Shown: piece by piece, positions 57,848-64,000 of the stretch
Layout of the letters: each line of letters begins with the position of its first letter
How positions within the stretch are numbered: the first letter of the stretch is position 1
NCBI RefSeq assembly: GCF_049532985.1
Contig: NZ_CP186693.1
Location: 3,286,001-3,350,000, forward strand
Direction of reading: 5' to 3'
DNA: 64,000 bases
Source of the DNA: Promicromonospora sp049532985
GTDB taxonomy: Bacteria > Actinomycetota > Actinomycetes > Actinomycetales > Cellulomonadaceae
The notes under the pieces: generated by a model
Told to the model about the DNA's origin: nothing
What the model saw: the letters and a program-made list of their open reading frames with translations, nothing else
The model's database searches: none
Translations under genes and position numbers: made by a program

Positions 57848-58577
57848 TTAATCCCATCGCCGACTGTCGACGTAACCGTGGCCCAGACCGGATATCCAGA
57901 GAGTTGTCGCCGCCGCCGCGATTATGGGCGTAACAGCGATGAGCGCACCCAAGACACCGCCCACCACATTTCCCGCACCGGGGACAATGGTTCCGATAGC
58001 CGCACCAGTGAGCGCACCAGCGGCCATGCCAGCCAGGATGGCGCCCGCGTCAACCGCCAGGTAGGCGCCAGTCTTTCCAGTGATACCGCCGCCCTGATGA
58101 ACGTCGGCCGCCACTGTGATACCGATGCCGACATATGGTACGTAGCGCCCAACACCCGCAAATCTCGGCAGGTACCCATCGCCTGACGTTTGTATTCCTG
58201 CGACTCCACCCGGTCGGGCAGCATAGGCGCTCACAGCTGCGTCCGTCGAATCCATCGCCGTCATTGTCACATCCGCAGTACTCGTGAAGGCGCTGGCCTT
58301 GAGGTTTAGCGGCTCCGGAACGATCGGTGCTCGTGCCGCATCACTACTCGTACCGGTGCCGGACCTGCCTGGCGTCTGCGCTCCGCCTCCGCGGTACCCA
58401 CCACCGTAGCTGGTTGAGGGCACAGGCTGCGGTACATACGTTCCGGGCTGGCCAGCTATCGGTGCCTTGCGCGCGACGCCGCCTCCGAATTTGACCTTGT
58501 CGTCCTTCGGCAACGCTTCCTGGATCGGCGGCGTGGCAGGTCCCGATGATCCGTCGCGGACGTACGGATTCTTGCCC
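57848..58577 (-). other. C-terminal toxin domain of the Rhs protein (subregion)
   Basis: The region downstream of the SDPTG end of the RHS core. It carries a Gly/Tyr/Pro-rich linker, then a small-residue-rich membrane-like segment of about 60 residues with GxxxG/AxxxG spacing near the end. No nuclease, deaminase, ADP-ribosyltransferase or peptidase motif is visible to me. Immediately followed by the candidate immunity gene. Confidence 0.55.
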
Positions 58578-61500
58578 GTCGGGTCGGACAGGGTGACCGG
58601 CATGTTGTTCGCGTACGAGTACGCGTTCCACTGTTGCGGATCGGTCAGGTCCATGATCGGGTCCACGCTGACGAACCTGCCCAGCACCGGGTCGTACATG
58701 CGTGCTCCGACCGCCGTCAGCCCTGAAGTGTCCTCCGGTTTGTCGAGGTACCCGTGGTCACCCACCCAGGCCGGACTCGTCCCGTCCAGGCGGCCGTCGG
58801 CATCCGCGTCGCCGGCCACGGCTCCGCGGGTGGCTCCGAACGGGTCGGTGTACTGGCGTGTGGCCGTGTTCGTGGCCTGGTTCACCTGCAGCATCGGTGT
58901 CCCGTGATGATCCGGGATCACCGTGGTCTGGCCCAACGCACCGACTGCGGCTCGGACGGTGATCGTCTTGCCCGCGAACGCGTAGTAGCGGTTGGCGGTG
59001 GGCGCGCGCCCGTCGGCATACGCCGTCAGTTCTGCTCCGCCCGGCAGATACAGAGTGCTCGCACCGTCCTGGGTCCGGACCAGGCGTTCCCCGTCAGCCG
59101 AGTACAGATACTTGTCGGTCTCGTTCGCGTCGGCTGTGTCGCCGTCGCCGTTACCGTCCTGCGCCACCGACGTCAGCTCACCCTCCGCATCCCAGGCGAG
59201 CGTCTGGGCGGACTGCCCAGCGAGAGCACGTCCAGTCATGTTGCCGGAGGCGTCGTAGCTGAACGTCGAGGTACCGGTGGTGGTCCCGTCGGCAGCCTTC
59301 GTAGTCACGCCGGTCACCGCATGCGGCTTGCTGCCGGCGGCACCACCCGGTGCCGGGTAGGCGTACGTGCTCGTCTGGTCTCCACCGTCCGCCGCGAGCG
59401 CGTGCTGAGTTGCACTCTTGCGGTTGCCGACAGCGTCGTAGGTGTACGAGGTCCAGTACGGGTCCGCACCCCCCAGATTGGCCTCTGTCCGGTTCGAGGT
59501 TGCACAGTCACCGTTGCTCGGGGTCCACGCGTTCGTCAGCCGCCGAAGTCCGTCGTAGTCGAAGCACTGGCGGTCGGCCCGCACGCCTGTGGCCGTGGGG
59601 TTGTTCTTGATGCCCAGCACGTTGCCGGCGGCGTCGTACGAGTATCGCGCCACGACGTCATCCCCACCCGCGCCCTCTCGGGTCACCGACTGCTCGGTCA
59701 GTCGACGGGTGTGGATGTCGTAGGTCCACCGGGCGCCGACGGAGAAGTTTCCCCCGATATCAGCGAAGAGGAGGTCGCCGTACTCGGAGTACTCGGACTC
59801 CACCACGTAGGCGCCGTCCGCTCCACCAACCATCGCTTCGGCCTGGTTCGCACTGTCGTAGGTCGTCCGGACCAGTTCCGCAAGCAAGCCGCCGGACCGT
59901 GGGAAATAGGTGGTCTCTGGCAGACCAGTCTCGGTGTATGTGTACTCCGTCGTGTGCTCGCCCACGAGCGCGGCAGGCAGCACACTGTTCGCCGGCACCG
60001 ACACGGTCTGGCCCAGCGGCCGGTAGTGGTCGTCGTACTCGGTGACGCTCGTCGTCAGGGTCACGTCGCCCGAGTGCCTGGTGCTTGAGGTGAGCTGCCC
60101 CTTGGCAAGCGTGTCGTACTTCCACGAGGAACGAAGCGCACCTGTGGTCGAGTCATCCCGGGTCTCGATCTTTCGGCCCAGGGCGTCGTAGACGTTCACC
60201 AGCTTCTCTCCGCGCGCGTCGGTGGTCGAGGTGACCTGTCCCGCGTCGTCGTAGGTGGTGGAAGACGCACCCTTGTCCGGGTCGGAAGCGCCGACCTGTC
60301 GCCCTCGGATGTCGTAGGAGTACGACCACTTGTTGGTCGCGGGATCAGTCACCCCGACGAGCCGGTTGGCACCGTCGTACGTGTACTTGGTGCTCTGAGA
60401 CGTTCCTGACGGGCTGTCGCCCAGGTACTGGCGCAGCTCGACCACGTTCCCGCGCGCGTCGGTGATCTCCATGGTCGGTGTACCGCCCGTGGGCGGGTCC
60501 ACCAGTGTTCGGTCGCCCCGATAGGTGGTCGTAGTGCGCCACCGCTCGTCGGCACCGGATCGTTCGATCACGGCCGTTGGCCGGCCCGCCCCGTCGAACC
60601 GTGTGACGGTGGACGAAGGGACCGCGAACTTGAACTGCTCGTCGTCGTCATCCGGGCCGGTGGTCGGGAAGGCGACGGTTGTGCCCGGGGCTCCCGTCGC
60701 GAACCAGCGGTCATACGTGATGTGTGCCAGTCCTCGGGTGTCATACAGCGTGTCGGTCATCACGCGACCCGGATTGTCCCGGTCGGCAGACGGCGACTGA
60801 GTCTGCCGGTCGCGGAGCAGACCGTCCAGGATCACGGTCGAGGTCAGGTAGGCGCTGGCGTCGTGGTTCAGCGTCTTGGTCGTCACCGCGTTGACGCCGG
60901 TGTCGCGCACCGTGTACGCGAACGTCGTGTTCGCGGTGTGAGTACCCTGCACCCGCCCAGGCTCCCACACGGAGACCAGCCGGCCCATACCGTCGTACTT
61001 GCCGCTGGTGACATTGCCGTTCGGATCGGTGACCTTGGTCGGGACCCCGAACGCCGGGTCGAGGACCGTGACCGTGCTGTGCTGGGTGAGCGCACCGCTC
61101 CCGTCGGGGTCGGGCGACTTGACGGTAGTGCCGGTCTGCAGTCCACCGGTATCGACGTAGCTGGTAGTGGTCACCCGTCCCAATGCGTCAGTCGCCGTGA
61201 GGACGCGACCGTAGGTGTCATACGTTGTGCGCTCGACGTTCACGTACGACGACGGGCTACCGGAGCTGTAGGCCTTGGCCTCCTGAACAGCGGTGACGAG
61301 GCCCTTGGTCGGGACGTCGCCCACCGCACCGCCGTCATACGCGTACTGCTTGTCCGAGACGACGTCCGCAGGAGCTACGCCGGTGCGAGGGCAGTCCACT
61401 CCGACGGTGGTGTCGGTGCGTCTCACGGTCTCGAGAATGTTCTCACCCGTGTTGCGCACGTAGGTCGTGTACGTGCAGGTCTCGTCCCCGGTGGCCGACG

Positions 61501-64000
61501 TGTCGCCTCGCTCGATCACCTTTTGCGGCAGGCCATACGTGTCGTCGAACTCGGTCTCGGTGACGGCCGTACGAGTACCCGCCGCCAGGTCGGGCGCCGT
61601 CGTGATCGTCTCGGTCTTCTGGACTCCTGTGTGGTAGGCCGACTTGTTGCGCGAGTCGGTAGCGGTCGCGGGCGATCGCCACGGCGTGGAGACGACCCGC
61701 TCGACCACGGCGCTGCCGTCGTAGGTAATGGTCTCGCGTTCCATTCCCGCGTACTGGTCCAGGTCGTTGATGCCGTCGACCTGGTTGTCGCGGGTCCCTC
61801 CGTCGGCGTTCAGCCGATCGCCGTACATGCCACGGAAGTACTCCGTACGTGTGCGCAGCCGCGGATGGTCGGAGATGTCAGCCTCACCAACCTTGGTCTC
61901 CACGGCGGCGAACCCGCGCCACTGGCCCCACGTCCGTAGCTTCGGCCGTACCAGCTCGTTGTCGTCGTAGTGCCATGCAGGGGCCCCGTCATACGTGTAA
62001 TACGTCTCGACGTCTCGTGAGCCCGCGATGCGCGCGTCCTCGACCGTCGCGGTGACGACGTACTTGTGGAAGTACTCCAGAACCTCGGTCTCGCTCCCCG
62101 CAGGGGTCCAGTGAACCGGCATGCAGAGGCGGGTGTTGGACCACGGGTTCGCCGGCTTCGAGCTGGCCGTGCAGTCAGGTTCCGAGTAAGAGACGTTGGT
62201 GGATCCACCGGACTCGGACCGGATCTGGACGAGACGCCACCGATGCATCGACGGACGCCCGTCGAGCTGCGTGTCGACCCGGTTCGGTGCGCCCGCTCCG
62301 GTGAAGGTCACCAGTGGCAGGCTCGTCACGTCGTCCGCGTCCGCCGTGGCCGCCAGGCCGTCGTGATCGATCGAGGCCAGCCAGAGTTGCTTGCCAGTCT
62401 CCCCACCGGGATCGGGGAAGGTGTGCGCCAGGGTCCACCGGTCGATGCTCTTCCAGGCCCCGCTCGTGTAGATCTGCGTCGTGACAGCCGTGACTCGCTT
62501 CCGCGAGAAGAACGAGGGCGTGTACTGGTTCGCGCACGCGGTGGCGTCCGTCGCGCAGACGAGGTCCGCCGGGACGTCCGGCCAGCGAGTGGGGTTGTCC
62601 TTCAGCTTCGCCTCCGCACAGTCGAACGTCTCGCTGGCCAGGCAACGCTGCGACTTGGTGAACTCCACCCGCGCCGGCGACGTCGCGGACTCACCGCCCT
62701 GGCGGGTGCCGTACAGGATGCGGGTCAGCGTCCCCCCGCGCACGTAGTCGACCGGAGCAGCGGCACCGTTGTCCGGCTCGTACGAGTTGGACTCGCGGTC
62801 GTACTGGTACGTCATCGTGTTCCCGGAGGTATCGACCACGTACTCAAGGTTCCAGCGCCATGCCTGGTCACAACCCGAGGAAGCGAAGCCCCCGTCGGCC
62901 GCCGCCTTGTAGCAGGGCTCACCCGGGTGGTTGCCGAACACACGCACCTTCCACGCCGCGTACGTCAACAGGCCGTCTGCGGCCGTCTTGTCCCGCCCGA
63001 AGTAGTACTCGGTGCCGTCGGACGTGGTGACCTTCCACCACTCCTTGTCGTTGTCCCCGTTCCACGCCGGAGTGCTCGTGACGCTGCCATCGGCGTTGAG
63101 GCCCCGGAAGCGCTGCACCTTGGTGTTGTCGTCCCCCGCGAGCCGAAAGGTGTTCGTCGACCCGTCCTTGATCAGTTCACCGGCCTTGCCACCGAGCACG
63201 AGCGTCGCGTTGTCCGACTTCCAGCACAGGTCACCAGTCTTGTGGCTGGCGTTGTTGGCGCTGCCTGAGGTGTCGTCCGAGCAGGGGACGTAGGAACGCT
63301 CGATGTAGCCGCCTGTCGACAACGACCAGCCGTCACCGATCTCCCCCGCCTGGGAATTGGTCGAGGCGACCTTGCCGTCCAGCGAACCGGAGTCATAGTT
63401 GAGTGACACATCCGGGGTGAGGCTGCCCGGTACCGGCGGGGTGCGCATCGGGTAGGACCAGGTGAACGCACCCGTATTACCCGTGACGTCCCACGACGCA
63501 GACGGGTCCAGAGAAGTCGCGGACCAGTCGCCCTGAGCACCTGCAACGTCCGCCGTCACGGCCAGCACCAGGGGCTGCGTAACGTCGGCCTCGCGACCAG
63601 CGGCATCCGTTGCCGCCCCGCCCTTGGTCGGCACGCGCACCTGCGCAGCAACCGTGCCGTACTGGTCCAGAGTCGGTCCGTCAGCAGCGGGTAGCTCGGA
63701 AGTGTCCTGGCACGACGGCTTCTCCGGTGTCGTCAGGGCACAGGCCGGCAGTTCGACGAGGCGAGCACGGGACGCCCAGTCCGGTGACACGTCCAGCTCG
63801 CCGATGTCCACGGACAGATCGGCGACAACATCCGATCCGGTTGCCGACGGCTCCCCATCGACGGTCAGAACCGCTCCGGTCAGACCGATGCGCTCTGCCG
63901 CCTCCGCACCGAGGACACGCACCCGCACCAGGGAGCCGGTGCCGTCGGCAGTCCGCCTGAGGCCGTCACCCGATGGGGCCGCGGCCGCGACAGGCAGTTC
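57848..64000 (-). CDS. YD-repeat/Rhs polymorphic toxin with variable C-terminal domain (5' end outside window)
   Basis: More than 2050 residues are in the window; the reading frame is still open at base 64000, so the N-terminus and any signal peptide are missing. In order there is an SpvB/TcaC-like beta-rich part, many YD repeats (GRxVxxxDPxG and TYDxxGNxT-type), and the actinobacterial RHS core ending GARMYDPVLGRFVSVDPI, AYSYANNMPV and SDPTG. After PTG, about 245 residues (57848-58580) form the variable tip. It has a Gly/Pro/Ser-rich linker and ends in a glycine-zipper hydrophobic stretch (AGMAAGALTGAAIGTIV, GGVLGALIAV) before a short polar end. The shell encapsulates and delivers the tip; the tip may insert in membranes. 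Confidence 0.88.
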   Translation of the reverse strand, partial: ELPVAAAAPSGDGLRRTADGTGSLVRVRVLGAEAAERIGLTGAVLTVDGEPSATGSDVVADLSVDIGELDVSPDWASRARLVELPACALTTPEKPSCQDTSELPAADGPTLDQYGTVAAQVRVPTKGGAATDAAGREADVTQPLVLAVTADVAGAQGDWSATSLDPSASWDVTGNTGAFTWSYPMRTPPVPGSLTPDVSLNYDSGSLDGKVASTNSQAGEIGDGWSLSTGGYIERSYVPCSDDTSGSANNASHKTGDLCWKSDNATLVLGGKAGELIKDGSTNTFRLAGDDNTKVQRFRGLNADGSVTSTPAWNGDNDKEWWKVTTSDGTEYYFGRDKTAADGLLTYAAWKVRVFGNHPGEPCYKAAADGGFASSGCDQAWRWNLEYVVDTSGNTMTYQYDRESNSYEPDNGAAAPVDYVRGGTLTRILYGTRQGGESATSPARVEFTKSQRCLASETFDCAEAKLKDNPTRWPDVPADLVCATDATACANQYTPSFFSRKRVTAVTTQIYTSGAWKSIDRWTLAHTFPDPGGETGKQLWLASIDHDGLAATADADDVTSLPLVTFTGAGAPNRVDTQLDGRPSMHRWRLVQIRSESGGSTNVSYSEPDCTASSKPANPWSNTRLCMPVHWTPAGSETEVLEYFHKYVVTATVEDARIAGSRDVETYYTYDGAPAWHYDDNELVRPKLRTWGQWRGFAAVETKVGEADISDHPRLRTRTEYFRGMYGDRLNADGGTRDNQVDGINDLDQYAGMERETITYDGSAVVERVVSTPWRSPATATDSRNKSAYHTGVQKTETITTAPDLAAGTRTAVTETEFDDTYGLPQKVIERGDTSATGDETCTYTTYVRNTGENILETVRRTDTTVGVDCPRTGVAPADVVSDKQYAYDGGAVGDVPTKGLVTAVQEAKAYSSGSPSSYVNVERTTYDTYGRVLTATDALGRVTTTSYVDTGGLQTGTTVKSPDPDGSGALTQHSTVTVLDPAFGVPTKVTDPNGNVTSGKYDGMGRLVSVWEPGRVQGTHTANTTFAYTVRDTGVNAVTTKTLNHDASAYLTSTVILDGLLRDRQTQSPSADRDNPGRVMTDTLYDTRGLAHITYDRWFATGAPGTTVAFPTTGPDDDDEQFKFAVPSSTVTRFDGAGRPTAVIERSGADERWRTTTTYRGDRTLVDPPTGGTPTMEITDARGNVVELRQYLGDSPSGTSQSTKYTYDGANRLVGVTDPATNKWSYSYDIRGRQVGASDPDKGASSTTYDDAGQVTSTTDARGEKLVNVYDALGRKIETRDDSTTGALRSSWKYDTLAKGQLTSSTRHSGDVTLTTSVTEYDDHYRPLGQTVSVPANSVLPAALVGEHTTEYTYTETGLPETTYFPRSGGLLAELVRTTYDSANQAEAMVGGADGAYVVESEYSEYGDLLFADIGGNFSVGARWTYDIHTRRLTEQSVTREGAGGDDVVARYSYDAAGNVLGIKNNPTATGVRADRQCFDYDGLRRLTNAWTPSNGDCATSNRTEANLGGADPYWTSYTYDAVGNRKSATQHALAADGGDQTSTYAYPAPGGAAGSKPHAVTGVTTKAADGTTTGTSTFSYDASGNMTGRALAGQSAQTLAWDAEGELTSVAQDGNGDGDTADANETDKYLYSADGERLVRTQDGASTLYLPGGAELTAYADGRAPTANRYYAFAGKTITVRAAVGALGQTTVIPDHHGTPMLQVNQATNTATRQYTDPFGATRGAVAGDADADGRLDGTSPAWVGDHGYLDKPEDTSGLTAVGARMYDPVLGRFVSVDPIMDLTDPQQWNAYSYANNMPVTLSDPTGKNPYVRDGSSGPATPPIQEALPKDDKVKFGGGVARKAPIAGQPGTYVPQPVPSTSYGGGYRGGGAQTPGRSGTGTSSDAARAPIVPEPLNLKASAFTSTADVTMTAMDSTDAAVSAYAARPGGVAGIQTSGDGYLPRFAGVGRYVPYVGIGITVAADVHQGGGITGKTGAYLAVDAGAILAGMAAGALTGAAIGTIVPGAGNVVGGVLGALIAVTPIIAAAATTLWISGLGHGYVDSRRWD

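Overview
The window is about 64 kb of very GC-rich DNA (typical lines count well above 70% G+C) with dense, often 4-bp-overlapping genes, frequent GTG/TTG starts, LAXTG-type cell-wall sorting, Dyp peroxidase, MsiK-dependent-style sugar ABC transport and Streptomyces-like secreted S8 peptidases. This suggests a chromosomal segment of a Gram-positive actinomycete, most likely a polysaccharide-degrading member of the Micrococcales (Cellulomonas/Promicromonospora-like). The placement is inference from gene content. No tRNA, rRNA, transposase, phage gene or CRISPR array was recognised.

Layout. 1-4 kb: end of an ABC uptake ATPase, a cytosine-deaminase-like amidohydrolase and an MHS-type symporter. 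3.8-9.9 kb: small housekeeping and stress genes (methyltransferase, CDF-like transporter, DUF427 protein, Ohr, YafY/WYL regulator, two VOC proteins) and a 31-bp tandem array with a long inverted repeat at 6.8-7.2 kb. 9.4-12.3 kb: a drug-efflux type ABC pair with MerR and AraC regulators. 12.3-14.8 kb: YciI protein, SDR/TetR divergent pair, UBP zinc finger. 14.9-18.7 kb: ACC deaminase (acdS) with its GntR regulator, then an N-acyl-D-amino-acid deacylase. 18.7-28 kb: a mannoside-utilisation locus (GH5, LacI regulator, lipoprotein plus two permeases, GH3, GH125) with paired operators. 28-30.8 kb: a patatin-like lipase behind a short leader ORF with nested hairpins, and a LuxR regulator. 31-37.5 kb: LAXTG-anchored DUF11 surface protein divergent from a VanY-like peptidase, then an AI-2E family exporter. 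37.6-41 kb: ABC-2 exporter divergent from a DesK/NarL two-component pair. 41-43.4 kb: Dyp peroxidase, class IV aminotransferase, VapBC-like module. 43.4-53.9 kb: two giant secreted S8 peptidases around a nitroreductase-like gene, an SDR and a TrmB/LuxR regulator. 54-64 kb: repeat-rich intergenic DNA, an MFS exporter, a membrane-linked PhnA_C protein, two paralogous three-helix membrane proteins, and a very large YD-repeat (Rhs) protein running off the right edge.

The most interesting region is 55.9-64 kb. The Rhs protein ends in a variable domain with a glycine-rich hydrophobic, pore-like tail. One base downstream lies a small three-helix membrane protein of markedly lower G+C, and a diverged paralogue of it follows, in the usual arrangement of a polymorphic toxin, its immunity protein and an orphan immunity gene. 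I do not recognise this toxin/immunity pair.

Second-tier novelty: a 51-bp imperfect palindromic element present at 12.8 and 54.3 kb, a second repeat family shared by 6.8-7.2 and 16.9 kb, the leader ORF before the lipase, and a membrane-anchored PhnA_C protein lacking its zinc ribbon.
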